Source of the DNA: an uncultured Desulfovibrio sp. | GTDB taxonomy: Bacteria; Desulfobacterota; Desulfovibrionia; Desulfovibrionales; Desulfovibrionaceae | Assembly (NCBI GenBank): GCA_900553065.1 | Contig: USBZ01000021.1 | Span: 1 to 34,594, forward strand | Direction: 5' to 3' | Length of the DNA stretch: 34,594 nt | Shown: positions 7,622 to 16,606 of the stretch, piece after piece | Numbering within the stretch: position 1 is the first letter of the stretch | Layout: each line of letters opens with the position of its first letter | Notes under the pieces: model-generated | What the model saw: the letters and a program-made list of their open reading frames with translations, nothing else | Database searches by the model: none | What the model was told of the DNA's origin: nothing | Translations under genes and position numbers: made by a program

Positions 7622-8506
7622 TTACGAGGCGGAAGACTTTCCGGACAGAATCGCCAGAAGAATGACACCTGCCAGAAGAAGCGCCATGCCGGCAAGAGCA
7701 GAGATGCTGACGGATTCATGCAGCAGGAAGATGCCAAGGATGGCAGCTCCCAGAGGCTCTCCCAGTCCCAGCGTGGCGGCCGTTGAGGCCGGAGTGGTCT
7801 TCAAGCCGGCCAGCGTCAGGGAGAATGCGAGCGCGGTCGTTGTGATGCCGAGATGCAATGCCGTCAGGCAGCCGGGGACGCTCAGCAGCCAGGAGGTGGG
7901 AAAGAGAAAGAACACCGGCGTCAGAAGCGCTCCACAGATGAGGCAGATCACCATCATGACGGTTTCTGCAGGATGTTTCTGTCCCAGCGGCTTGCTGAAG
8001 ACGTAGTAACAGGCGTAGCAGAACCCGGCCGTCAGAGGAAGGAGAAGCGGAGATCCGGAGTTTTGACTTCCGGCCTGATTCCAGTGGAGCAGCGTGAGTC
8101 CCGTTATAGCCAGCGCCGTTGAGAGATACCATACCTTTGCCGGCTTTTCTCCCAGAAGGAAGAATCCGAGTACCGCCACGACAACAGGGGAAAATCCTAT
8201 GGCTGCCACGGTACCGACGGCGACGCCGGCTTCCTGTACGCCGCGGAAGAAACAGATCTGAAAGCCGACCAGCGACAGCGAGGCAGGCAGCAGATAGCGC
8301 AGAGGCCAGTTTTTCCGTCGGGGCAGAAGACCTTTCAGGGCACACCAGAAGAGCAGGGCGATTCCGCCGACTGCCATGCGGAGGGCTCCGATAACATAGG
8401 GCGTGGCCCCTTCCGGGGCCAGCGCCTGAACAAATCCCGTCGTGCTGAAGCAGAGCGCTCCGGCAAGAATGAGCAGCGGACCGTGGGAGCGGCGATCAGT
8501 CGGCAT
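7622..8506 (-). CDS. EamA/DMT-family membrane transporter
   Basis: The 294-residue integral membrane protein has about ten hydrophobic segments in two EamA repeats, the second starting near PLLLPLTAGFCYACYY. The drug/metabolite transporter superfamily mostly exports amino acids, amines or nucleotide-sugar-like compounds. The start MPTDRRSHGP at 8506 overlaps the upstream peptidase gene by 11 bp. No strong ribosome site precedes it, suggesting translational coupling; the reading frame upstream of this ATG only shadows the peptidase gene. Being last in the ferredoxin-flavoprotein-DASS-peptidase cluster, it may export a product of that pathway. The substrate is unknown. Confidence 0.85.
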   Translation of the reverse strand: MPTDRRSHGPLLILAGALCFSTTGFVQALAPEGATPYVIGALRMAVGGIALLFWCALKGLLPRRKNWPLRYLLPASLSLVGFQICFFRGVQEAGVAVGTVAAIGFSPVVVAVLGFFLLGEKPAKVWYLSTALAITGLTLLHWNQAGSQNSGSPLLLPLTAGFCYACYYVFSKPLGQKHPAETVMMVICLICGALLTPVFFLFPTSWLLSVPGCLTALHLGITTTALAFSLTLAGLKTTPASTAATLGLGEPLGAAILGIFLLHESVSISALAGMALLLAGVILLAILSGKSSAS

Positions 8507-9635
8507 GGCCGTATTCCGCGCGGGAGACCAGTTCCGCATCAAGAGCGCCGTAGCGGCGGAAGATGCTTTCCACTTCATCCAGAGGAAGGGCATGCATGAC
8601 GCGCCCTTTGATGCCCGTCGTCGTGTCGGCGGCGCACAGGGCATTGGCAATGGCCTCATGAGTGGCTTCCACGGTGGCGCGGAACAGTTCGTCAAGGCAG
8701 TCGCTGCCGAGCGTTTGTATGTTGTAAAGGCGTTTCGTTTCCTCTCTGAACCGGTGTGCCGTGGAAAACGCGGCGAAAATGTCGCCGGAGCCGTTTCCGC
8801 AGACGCCGCCCGTTCTGGCAAGACCTATGGTGGCTCTTCTGGCCAGGCGTTTGCACTGGTCGGCCGTGATGGGCGCATCCGTGGCAACCACGACGATGAT
8901 GGAGCCGGTGTCCTTGCCCGGACGTTCTCCCTGCTCCTGTTCGGCCTTGCCGGGAATGCGGGAGGTGGGAATGTAGCGGCCTACAGGAATGCCTGCGATG
9001 GTGAGATCATGACGCTTTCCGTAGTTGCCCTGCACGAGTACGCCGACGGTGTAGCCGCCCTTGTCTTCCGGAATGACCCGGGAACTTGTGCCGATTCCGC
9101 CCTTGAAGTCGTGCAGAATCATGCCCGTACCTCCACCGACGTTGCCTTCGGCCACAGGTCCGGACGAGGCATGATCCAGCGCCTCACGCACATGTTCCGG
9201 CGTGACTGCCATGCCGAAAATGTCGGAAAGCCAGCCGTCCCATGTTTCAGCGACGGCCGGAAGCATCCATTCTGGAACAAGATCGGGCATTTTTTTCCGG
9301 TAATAGGAAATCATGGCATCGCGCACCACACCCACACTGTGAGTGTTGGTGACGGCTATGGGGGTGGAGAGCAGTCCCGCCTCCTCCATCCAGTGACAGC
9401 CGGTGAACTCTCCGTTGCCGTTCTGGCTGAAGTAGCCGGCGTAGACGGAATTTTCCACGATGTCGTCACACGGGACGATGACCGTGACCCCGGTGCGGGT
9501 GATGACGGGACTATTCCTGATGATGGTACTGTGTCCTACCCTGACTCCGGGAACATCGGTGATGGCGTTCCACTGTCCCGTGGGAAGGAGACCGAGGCGG
9601 ACGCCTGTTTTGTTGCATAGGTCGCGTATTCTCAT
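8496..9635 (-). CDS. P1 (DmpA/S58) family aminopeptidase or amidase
   Basis: The 379-residue protein belongs to the self-cleaving Ntn-hydrolase-like P1 family (DmpA, BapA), members of which release N-terminal L-, D- or beta-amino acids or hydrolyse amide-like bonds. The diagnostic site GNGSGD is present: cleavage would fall between Gly282 and Ser283, making Ser283 the nucleophile of the C-terminal chain. The N-terminal NAITDVPGVRVGH signature is also present. No signal peptide is seen, so it is cytoplasmic. AGGAGA five bases before the ATG supports the start. It lies 31 bp after the DASS transporter gene and overlaps the EamA gene, so it probably processes an imported or intermediate amide-like compound. 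That role is inferred. Confidence 0.88.
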   Translation of the reverse strand: MRIRDLCNKTGVRLGLLPTGQWNAITDVPGVRVGHSTIIRNSPVITRTGVTVIVPCDDIVENSVYAGYFSQNGNGEFTGCHWMEEAGLLSTPIAVTNTHSVGVVRDAMISYYRKKMPDLVPEWMLPAVAETWDGWLSDIFGMAVTPEHVREALDHASSGPVAEGNVGGGTGMILHDFKGGIGTSSRVIPEDKGGYTVGVLVQGNYGKRHDLTIAGIPVGRYIPTSRIPGKAEQEQGERPGKDTGSIIVVVATDAPITADQCKRLARRATIGLARTGGVCGNGSGDIFAAFSTAHRFREETKRLYNIQTLGSDCLDELFRATVEATHEAIANALCAADTTTGIKGRVMHALPLDEVESIFRRYGALDAELVSRAEYGHAD

Positions 9636-9666
9636 GAAATTCTCCTATACTTCATATATCAGTATA

Positions 9667-11049
9667 TTACATGATGCCGACGAATTTCCACCACGGTATG
9701 GCAAGACAGACCAGAATGACGCCGCAGCATGCGGCGCGGACGGTCAGGGCCGGAATGATGTGCCGCAGCGTAACGCGTCCGGTGATGAAGATATAGAGGA
9801 AATAGACGGCTTCATACGGCAGGATGTACTGATCGATGCCGTATCCGAAAGCGTAGAAGATGGGCAGCGGGTTGACGCCCATAGCCGCGCCGAGATCTCC
9901 GATGGCGGGCGTGAAGGCGGCCTGCGCCGCCAGAGGCGTCAGCAGGAAGTTAACGAGCACGCCCGAGACATAGGCGATGATAACGGAAACGGTTTCACTC
10001 CAGCCCTGCATAAGCGGCAGAACCTGTTCGACGGCCCACGCATTGAAACCTACGGCTCCGCCCACAAAGCCGATGGCCATGCAGCCGGTGACGAAGATCA
10101 GGAACATGATTTCCAGATGGCCTATACTGTTGCTGTCGAGAATGTCGATGCCTGGCATATAGCAGAGCAGTGCCGCCACACAGAAGAGAAAGACCGGGTC
10201 GATCTGCGTCCAGGGCTGCAGAATGAAGCCGAGCACCATGCAGAGCACGATCAGCATGAGCTTGATTTCCACAGGGCGGAGCGCGCCGAGCTCCGAGGCA
10301 CTTCTGTCAATGAAGGCGGCGATGTGCTCGCGGGAGCTGATCTGCTCCTTACCTTTGACCAGATAGGCCGTGTACATGGAAACGACGGTATAAACCATGG
10401 ATATGAGCGTGCTCTGCCATGCGTACTGCCAGAAATTGACGGTGGTGCCGTCCTTAAAGAGCATGGTGAAGGCCCATATGTAGGATTCGGACGTGTGGAG
10501 CAGCATGAACTGGGGCGCGGCTGCACCCATGAATGCAAGGTAGATGATGGACGAAGACAGGCGGGATTTGGGATTGATTTCCAGAGAGTTGATGATGCCT
10601 GTGGCGATGGTGCAGAGAATGACCAGCCTGGCGAGGACAGCGGGGAGAATGATGCCGAGAAGAATGCCGCCGAGAAAGAAGCCCCACATCAGGCCGGAGA
10701 AGCTGCCGCCTGTGATTTTCAGACAGTACAGGGCCAGACGGCGCGCAAGGTTGGTTTTGTCCATAGCCTCGCCTATGATGACGGCGGCAAAGGACATCCA
10801 GGGCAGTACGGTAGCCCACGGTCCGAAGACGACTTCCGCCGGAGCTACGTTGCCGAGGACATAGGCAAAAGTAAGCAGAGCGGCTACGCCGATGGCGGGA
10901 AATACGTTGAAGGCCCATGCCAGAATGGCCATGCTGGTCATGGCCATGAAGAGAGGTGCCTTGGGAGAAATGTCGGTGGGGGCGTAGACATAGATGATGA
11001 CGGGAAGAACGAGGGTCAGCGTCCAGCGGAAAACGGAGAGATATTTCAT
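9667..11049 (-). CDS. DASS (SLC13/CitT-like) anion transporter
   Basis: The 460-residue membrane protein has about 11-12 hydrophobic segments and the anion:sodium symporter fold. It looks like the divalent anion group that imports dicarboxylates, sulfonates or sulfate-like anions. A TM segment with GGAVGFNAWAVEQVLP and a later NFLLTPLAAQAAFTPAIGDLG segment resemble the two helical-hairpin substrate regions of the family. GAGG precedes the ATG. The gene lies between the flavoprotein and the peptidase on one strand, so it probably imports the compound those enzymes act on. The substrate cannot be determined. Confidence 0.82.
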   Translation of the reverse strand: MKYLSVFRWTLTLVLPVIIYVYAPTDISPKAPLFMAMTSMAILAWAFNVFPAIGVAALLTFAYVLGNVAPAEVVFGPWATVLPWMSFAAVIIGEAMDKTNLARRLALYCLKITGGSFSGLMWGFFLGGILLGIILPAVLARLVILCTIATGIINSLEINPKSRLSSSIIYLAFMGAAAPQFMLLHTSESYIWAFTMLFKDGTTVNFWQYAWQSTLISMVYTVVSMYTAYLVKGKEQISSREHIAAFIDRSASELGALRPVEIKLMLIVLCMVLGFILQPWTQIDPVFLFCVAALLCYMPGIDILDSNSIGHLEIMFLIFVTGCMAIGFVGGAVGFNAWAVEQVLPLMQGWSETVSVIIAYVSGVLVNFLLTPLAAQAAFTPAIGDLGAAMGVNPLPIFYAFGYGIDQYILPYEAVYFLYIFITGRVTLRHIIPALTVRAACCGVILVCLAIPWWKFVGIM

Positions 11050-11118
11050 AGAGCCTCACACTTTCCTGAAAGGATTTCGAGTACTGTCGCGAGATGCCGT
11101 GAGCTGGTCGATGATTGA

Positions 11119-11163
11119 GCCGCATCCGCCGCCCCGACTCTCCGGTTACGCGGCGGATGCGGC
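11119..11163 (-). other. Intercistronic GC-rich stem-loop
   Basis: A perfect 14-bp stem (GCCGCATCCGCCGC with its complement) and 17-base loop fill the gap between the flavoprotein stop and the DASS transporter start. No T-run follows on the minus strand. It is more likely an RNA-stabilising or partial-attenuation element than a full terminator. Confidence 0.6.
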
Positions 11164-11168
11164 AGCGC

Positions 11169-12839
11169 TTATATAAGGCGGTCGCGCCATGCTGTTCTTA
11201 CGTCGTCTCCCTCCTTCCATACGCGGAGGAACTTGTCGCGCAGAAGAGGATTGGTGAAGGTGTAGTCGGAACGGATGTGACGTCCGCGGCTTTCCTTGCG
11301 TTCCCGGGCGGAGATCATGAGCGCCTGTCCGAGGTCGAGCAGGTTGACGACTTCCGCCGCGCGCATGAGTTCATGCGCATCGGTGGCGTACAGCTGGCTT
11401 TCGATTTTCCGGCGCAGGTCGCCGAGATACTTGATGCCGGCCGTGAGCATGGTGTCGGAGCGTACCCGGTGAGGCCCGCAGTCGGCGTATTCCGTCATGA
11501 TCTGCTGGAGGGCGAAGTTGGCTTCCTGCCAGGATGCGCCGCTGCTGCGTTCGTAGATGGCGCTGTAGAAGGCCATGCGTTCTTCGGCGTTTTCCGGCTC
11601 GGCTTCGGAGAGCGTACGGTTCTGGTAGTCTGCGGCATGATGACCGGCGATCCATCCGTACACGGCGGCGGCGCCGATGTCGCCGCTGATGTTGCCCATC
11701 ATGTCTCCGGCGGCAAAAAGACCGCGGACGTTGCTTTCGCCGTTGATATCGATCTCGATGCCGTTGGTGACGAGGTTGGCTTCATACTGACCGAATTCCA
11801 CGGCATGTTTGCCGGGATCAATGCCTTCCTTGTCCATGTAGTCCAGAAGGGCGGTCAGTCCTTCGCACTTCATGGCCCAGCGCATGTGCTCCAGATCTTC
11901 CCTGCTTGCGCCGGAGCAGTCCATGTAGGCGGGGCCGCGGCCGCTCAGTTTGAGATCCGTGAAGGCCGAAGACCAGACGTCGCTCGTCATGTCGCCGGTT
12001 TCCACGTCGGGTTTGGTGATGAACGGGCCTACGGGACGACCGTCGGGGTAGCGGTACACGCCTATCCATGTGGCCTTGCCGCAGCGGGCGAGGAAGCGGG
12101 GACCGGCATGACGGTAGGTTTTTTCCATGTTCACGAGATAGGTGCCTATGCGCCATGCCTGAGCGATGGAGTCGCCGGTGCCGGAAGGACACATATTGGT
12201 GTTGAACATCTGGCTGGGCGTGGGATCCGTGGTGAACAGACGGCTGACATAGCCCGTGGCGGCGACGACGGCCTTGGCCCTGACCATGATGAACGACGGT
12301 TCGTCGGTGCTCACGTCGAGAGCAAGAACGCCGGAGATGCCGTCGGCGTCACGGAACATTTCCAGCGCCGGCGCATGGTTCAGAATGGTCACGCCGCGTT
12401 TTTTCGCCTGTTCGGTGAGAACTTTCTTCTGATTGTGCCCGTCGTACTTGAGGAAGATGCGGGGTCTGCCGGGGTAGGCATGCCCTTCGAAATGGTAGTC
12501 TCCCGTGGGCTTCATGTTGATGCCCCAGTCGTTCCACATGTTCACGATCTTCGGGCTGGTTTCCAGAAAGCGCATGACCAGGGGAGTGTCGTTGCTGGTG
12601 GCGTTCTGGCTGTCCATGAATTCGTTGTACACCACGCTGATGTCGCCGTGCTTTTCAGGAATCCAGCAGAGAAAATGATCGTTGCCGGTAGCGCCTGCAC
12701 CGCTTCGCTTCGTGTTGGCCTTGTCCAGAAGAACGACTTTTGCACCCTTGTCCGCCGCAGCAATGGCGGCCATGAGACCGGCTATGCCGCCGCCGATGAC
12801 GACGACATCGGCTTCATATTGATTTTTAAGAGGGATCAT
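11169..12839 (-). CDS. FAD-dependent oxidoreductase, AprA/fumarate-reductase-like
   Basis: The 556-residue flavoprotein belongs to the fumarate reductase/succinate dehydrogenase/APS reductase alpha superfamily. A Rossmann FAD site GGGIAG lies at 16-21, a conserved SGAGATGNDH stretch at 46-55, and the second FAD motif GLFAAGD at 373-379. There is no signal peptide. The gene is 64 bp downstream of a two-cluster ferredoxin gene, a pairing like AprA-AprB, so electrons probably pass between the ferredoxin and the flavin. GGAGG before the ATG supports the start. It could be a reductase of an unsaturated organic acid or an oxidase of a sulfur or carbon compound. A dedicated dissimilatory APS reductase is less likely, because sat and qmo genes are not adjacent. 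Confidence 0.85.
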   Translation of the reverse strand: MIPLKNQYEADVVVIGGGIAGLMAAIAAADKGAKVVLLDKANTKRSGAGATGNDHFLCWIPEKHGDISVVYNEFMDSQNATSNDTPLVMRFLETSPKIVNMWNDWGINMKPTGDYHFEGHAYPGRPRIFLKYDGHNQKKVLTEQAKKRGVTILNHAPALEMFRDADGISGVLALDVSTDEPSFIMVRAKAVVAATGYVSRLFTTDPTPSQMFNTNMCPSGTGDSIAQAWRIGTYLVNMEKTYRHAGPRFLARCGKATWIGVYRYPDGRPVGPFITKPDVETGDMTSDVWSSAFTDLKLSGRGPAYMDCSGASREDLEHMRWAMKCEGLTALLDYMDKEGIDPGKHAVEFGQYEANLVTNGIEIDINGESNVRGLFAAGDMMGNISGDIGAAAVYGWIAGHHAADYQNRTLSEAEPENAEERMAFYSAIYERSSGASWQEANFALQQIMTEYADCGPHRVRSDTMLTAGIKYLGDLRRKIESQLYATDAHELMRAAEVVNLLDLGQALMISARERKESRGRHIRSDYTFTNPLLRDKFLRVWKEGDDVRTAWRDRLI

Positions 12840-12903
12840 GGGGACCTCCGAGAAATTTGAGAAAAGGTGTTCCCTGCCGGGAACGGGTTGCCTGGGGGAG
12901 AGA

Positions 12904-13158
12904 TCAGCGCACGGGCAGGTCTTTGGGCTTCAGGGTATCGGCATCCACATACAGAAGCATGTGGGTAAGGGGCAGACGCAGCTCGATGGCTCCTGCCCGG
13001 CAGTCCAGAACGCAGGCATTGCAGTGCCAGCATTCGTAGGGTCTTCTGACTTCGGGAACCTTGTCCTTTTCCCTGTGGAGACTGAACACCTGCAGAGGGC
13101 ACACATCGGCGCACACGCCGCAGCCAAGGCATTTTTCTCTGTTGATGACCGGGGGCAT
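12904..13158 (-). CDS. 2x[4Fe-4S] ferredoxin, AprB-like partner
   Basis: The 84-residue protein contains two cluster-binding sets, CLGCGVCADVCP (about 10-21) and CWHCNACVLDCRAGAI (about 43-58). These bind two [4Fe-4S] clusters and transfer electrons in the cytoplasm. The tail ELRLPLTHMLLYVD resembles the APS reductase beta subunit. The AAAGGAG site lies a few bases before the ATG. It starts the operon that continues with the flavoprotein, DASS transporter, peptidase and EamA genes. An interrupted palindrome about 85-105 bp upstream of the start (13242-13265) is a likely operator. Confidence 0.9.
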   Translation of the reverse strand: MPPVINREKCLGCGVCADVCPLQVFSLHREKDKVPEVRRPYECWHCNACVLDCRAGAIELRLPLTHMLLYVDADTLKPKDLPVR

Positions 13159-13241
13159 ATTTTTCTCCTTTGCAGAAGTGGCATTTGCACGGCAGCATCG
13201 TTGATCAGCGATGCGTACATGATTTCACAAAGGAGCAGGTG

Positions 13242-13265
13242 AAAATATCGCACGTGCGACATTTT
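13242..13265. promoter_or_regulatory. Interrupted palindrome upstream of the ferredoxin operon
   Basis: The 12-bp perfect palindrome TCGCACGTGCGA (13248-13259) is flanked by AAAAT on the left and ATTTT on the right. This gives a 24-bp dyad with one mismatched pair. It lies between the CRP/FNR-type regulator gene and the operon it precedes, so it is the obvious candidate binding site for that regulator. Confidence 0.65.
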
Positions 13266-13457
13266 GGTGGATTTGCGGGGAAAAAAGAGAATTTTGAAGC
13301 TCGGCAGGCACGGGACTTCGGCCGTGTTCTCCATTCAGTCAGAAAGGATGATTCCGGCAGATGGAACAGTTTTGCGGGCGGTTACGGTTTTGCGTTGTAA
13401 GATCGTGATAAAAAGAACGAGACGTGGGATTTTCCGAAGGCGGCAGATGCGCGGAAA

Positions 13458-14183
13458 TTATATGCCGGCGAGCGTACGCAGTCTTTCCGGGTCGAGAATG
13501 GTGACTCTGCTGCGCCGGAAGCAGTCGATGACGCCGTTCTTTTTCAGATACTGAATGGCTCGGCACAGCGTTGCCCTGTGCACGCCGAGCATGGAGGCGC
13601 AGCGTTCCTGCGTCATGCCGAGAGAGAAGTCCGTGCTGTTGTATCGCGCGGACAGGGAGAGCAGGTAGCGGCAGAAACGGATGATGAAGTCATCCATGAG
13701 CATGTCGGAAAGAAAAGTGCTGTGAATCAGCGCCACGGTACCCATCTGACGAAGTGCATAGGCGGCAAGGGCTGGGCAGGTCGTGACGCCTTTTTCATCC
13801 TGAAGCACGGTGCCCGGAACACGCCAGATCACACTGTCCTTCACGCACTGGTACTGGCCGGAAGCGTCTTTTCTGGTGAGGGCGCAGGCAAGATTGAAGA
13901 TGCCTCCGGGCTCGAAGGTCATGAGCGCCCTTTGCCGGCCTTCCAGAGTGTCGAACAGAATGCGTACGCTGCCTTTTTCCAGGCAGTACATATCGAGCAG
14001 ATGCGCTCCGGAAATATCGATGAACGTTCCGGCCCGGACCTGCATGCTGGTTCCTTCCCGACGTATTTCCCGCCATACGGCCGAATCCGGGTCGACTTCC
14101 CCCTGTACCACGGGAACGGCAAAGGATGTGAAGAGAGGCAGGGAGGATGGGGAGCCGGGGCGTAAAAGCGGGGAGTCGGTCAT
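13458..14183 (-). CDS. CRP/FNR-family transcription regulator
   Basis: The 241-residue protein has an N-terminal cyclic-nucleotide-binding-type beta-barrel (about 40-140), a dimerisation helix, and a C-terminal winged helix-turn-helix (about 188-235) with recognition segment SMLGVHRATLCRAIQYLKKNGVI. No FNR-type cysteine cluster is seen, so it probably senses a small ligand rather than oxygen through a [4Fe-4S] cluster. GGAGT five bases before the ATG supports the start. It sits directly upstream of the ferredoxin-flavoprotein operon, about 300 bp away, and downstream of the interrupted DASS gene. It probably controls one or both through the palindrome at 13242-13265. Confidence 0.88.
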   Translation of the reverse strand: MTDSPLLRPGSPSSLPLFTSFAVPVVQGEVDPDSAVWREIRREGTSMQVRAGTFIDISGAHLLDMYCLEKGSVRILFDTLEGRQRALMTFEPGGIFNLACALTRKDASGQYQCVKDSVIWRVPGTVLQDEKGVTTCPALAAYALRQMGTVALIHSTFLSDMLMDDFIIRFCRYLLSLSARYNSTDFSLGMTQERCASMLGVHRATLCRAIQYLKKNGVIDCFRRSRVTILDPERLRTLAGI

Positions 14184-14339
14184 AAGTTACTCCGGAACGG
14201 CGAGGCGGGGGACAGAAACGGCAGAGGGAGAATCGTTGCGGCGTTCCCGTATGCCGGAGCATCCGGGTGAACCGGACCGTATTCGATGACGACGGTCTAG
14301 CAGGAAGACGGGGAAAAAGGCAAGCGGGGGAAAGAATGT

Positions 14340-14372
14340 AAAAAAAGCCCTTCCCTCTGGGGAGGGAAGGGC
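14340..14372 (-). terminator. Terminator of the interrupted DASS transporter
   Basis: A perfect 11-bp stem (GCCCTTCCCTC/GAGGGAAGGGC) with a 4-base loop is followed by seven T on the minus strand. It lies about 20 bp beyond the stop codon. Confidence 0.85.
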
Positions 14373-14393
14373 GGAAAGAGCGGCAAGAGCCTG

Positions 14394-15794
14394 TTAGAAG
14401 AGAATCGGACTCATGATGGTGATGACGGCGCTCATCAGAGCCCAGGAGAGCAGGATGACGAGCGGCGAGCTTTTCCAGATGCTTTTGGTGCTGGCCCATT
14501 CGTTGCCGTGCAGCAGCGCGGCGATGGAGCTGGCGGCCGGGGTGAGGAAGGCAAGGTGTACGCCCATGACCACCATGATGACGGCCGCTTCGGGACCGAC
14601 GTTCATGTTGGAGTAGTAGCTGAAGATGATGGGCATGAGTGCCACGCCTACGGCGCCGTTGTTGATGAACTGGGTAAGAATGGTGGCCAGAAGACCCATG
14701 CAGAGGGCGAAGATCATCGGCGAACCGGCTCCGAACAGCGGCTGAACCAGGGCAAGAATGAAGATGATGCCCCATGCCACGCCGTCGTCCACCATGGCCT
14801 TGAAGCGGAGAAGGGGTTTGCCGTCGACTCTGATGAAGCTCATGATGCCCACGAGCAGCATGCAGATGCCGGTATTGCCTATGCTTTTGAGGAATTTGAC
14901 GATCAGCAGATCGCCGGGGAGGAAGGCGGGAATCAGCAGCAGGGCCATCAGGGCGAGGAGAAAGCCGAGCACGGTCTTCTGCACGCTGGAGAGGCTGAGG
15001 CTCTGATCCGTATCGAGCGCGCCGGCATTGAGCTTTTGAAGCTTGCTGACATCCGGACGGAAGACGTACTTGCCTACGATCAGGAACAGCAGGGAGCAGA
15101 GAATGCAGATGACCAGTGCGATGATCATGTAGCTTGCGTATTCGATGGGGGTGCCGGACATGGTTTCATAGGCGCCCATGACCGTGAGGGCGGCCTGCTT
15201 GAAGGGAATGAGGGACATGCCCACCTGAGCGGCGTACACGATGCCGAAGACCATCATGGTAGGATAGCCTTCGCCCTTTTTGTATCCGCACACGTCGCAG
15301 ACGCCGTACAGAATGCTCCATCCGATGACGGCAGCGGGAGAGGCGCTGGTCAGACCGCCGAGAAGCATGATGGAAGCGAGGAAGGTATAGGTGAACAGTC
15401 ACGGTCTTCCAGCCACCGCCTTGCGGGTGATGAACCACAGCGAGATGAACTTTGAAAGACCGTAGTAGTTGATGGCTGCGCAGAATACGAAGATGAAGAA
15501 CATCATGACGACGATGGGGTCGCCGAAGCTCTTGTTGAGCAACATGACGGGCTTCATGCCGCCGACGAGCATGAGGGCCAGAAGTCCGGCGATGCTGGGC
15601 CAGATGATGTCGATGAAGATCCAGCCGTAGAGCACGCCGAGGAAAATGCCGATGAGGTTCATGCCCAGCGGCGTGAGGGGCTGAAGCGGCGGAAGCTGTC
15701 CGAATCCGAACATGACGGTAAGGCAGATGATGGAATGAACGAAATACATGAGATCCGGCTTTCTGGCGGCAGAAGCGGAGGAGTTGTCGGCCAT
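14394..15794 (-). pseudogene. DASS (SLC13-like) transporter interrupted by an in-frame TGA
   Basis: Read through, the gene encodes a 466-residue membrane transporter of the divalent anion/sodium symporter type, with about 11-12 hydrophobic segments. Codon 132 (15399-15401) is TGA, between AVAGRP and LFTYTFLASIM, and the frame is open on both sides. Family members commonly have Trp (TGG) in a G-[RK]-P-W motif here, so a single G-to-A change explains the stop. The start MADNSSAS has AGGAGA five bases upstream. The second half could restart at an ATG at 15368, but it would lack the first helices. The break may be a real nonsense mutation, a population variant or a base error. Confidence 0.75.
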
Positions 15795-16606
15795 GAGGTT
15801 CTCCTGAAAGGACGGGAGTAGTCTGTTGTTTTCCGGGAAACGGGGGGGACTCCGGGACGAAAGACCTGCTGCGGCAGGTGTTCGACCATGGGGAGGGCGC
15901 CGGTTGAGTTTTTGGTAAAACGCGCGAAAGAGATCTTCGGGCGGCAGGCGATGCCGCTCGACATGGAATCGGCGTGGTCAGAGGGACGGAAATGGACGGA
16001 GTCCTGCTGTTGCATGACCCGTCCGGGCATGCATGTTGCCGTAGAGATACGTTTCTGTCACCGTCGGAGCAAGAAGGATGTTCTGTCTTATGTTCGGTGA
16101 CCGGCTTTCATGCTCATGAGTTTTTTCTGCTTGTACACGTTGCGTCTGCGGACTGGTCAGGGCCGTTGCGGATCGCTTTGTCGGAACGGACGGAGATCGG
16201 ACATTTTGCCGGAAAAAACGACGGCGCTTCTGGGAATGACTGTCGAAGATCGGCGTCCATGCGTGGTGCGTCCGGACGTGGCAGTCGGTTCGGATAGTCT
16301 TGCCCGTTCCCGTGAAACAGGAAGAATGCGGTAACGCTCGTGCTTTCAGCGGTATAAGTCAAACGACCGGGCCTTATCGGACTTTTCCGCAGGAAACGCC
16401 ATCAGCATGGCGGTGAGGCGGAGAAGACACGTCTGGCTGCCAGAACGGAGCGGGGCAGGCGTGACAGGATTGGCCGGATAAGGGCGCTGGTCGAAATATT
16501 CCGTGATCCGGTTGCAGAGTTTTTAAGCGTACGGAACACGGAAATAAAAGCGCCCTGCCCCTTTTGCAGGACAGGGCGCTTGCAGACAGATCGGACAGAT
16601 CAGAAA
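15795..16606. other. Long gene-free region between two metabolic clusters
   Basis: About 800 bp. I find no open frame with recognisable content and no RNA gene. The right end holds the terminator of the GltD-like gene at 16548-16581. The left end must contain the promoter of the interrupted transporter. The remainder may be decayed coding sequence. Confidence 0.45.
16548..16581 (-). terminator. Terminator of the TRAP/flavoprotein operon
   Basis: AAGCGCCCTG pairs with CAGGGCGCTT, with TTTTA following on the minus strand. It lies 26 bp beyond the stop of the 16607-18298 gene. Confidence 0.75.

Noticed and set aside
15399..15401. Second selenocysteine codon in the DASS transporter
   Set aside because: The position is in a membrane protein where Trp is expected, no Cys homologue is known to me, and no suitable stem-loop follows the TGA.
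15974..16362. Small open frames in the 15795-16606 gap
   Set aside because: No recognisable domains, no good ribosome sites, and overlapping frames on both strands, as expected from GC-rich non-coding DNA.
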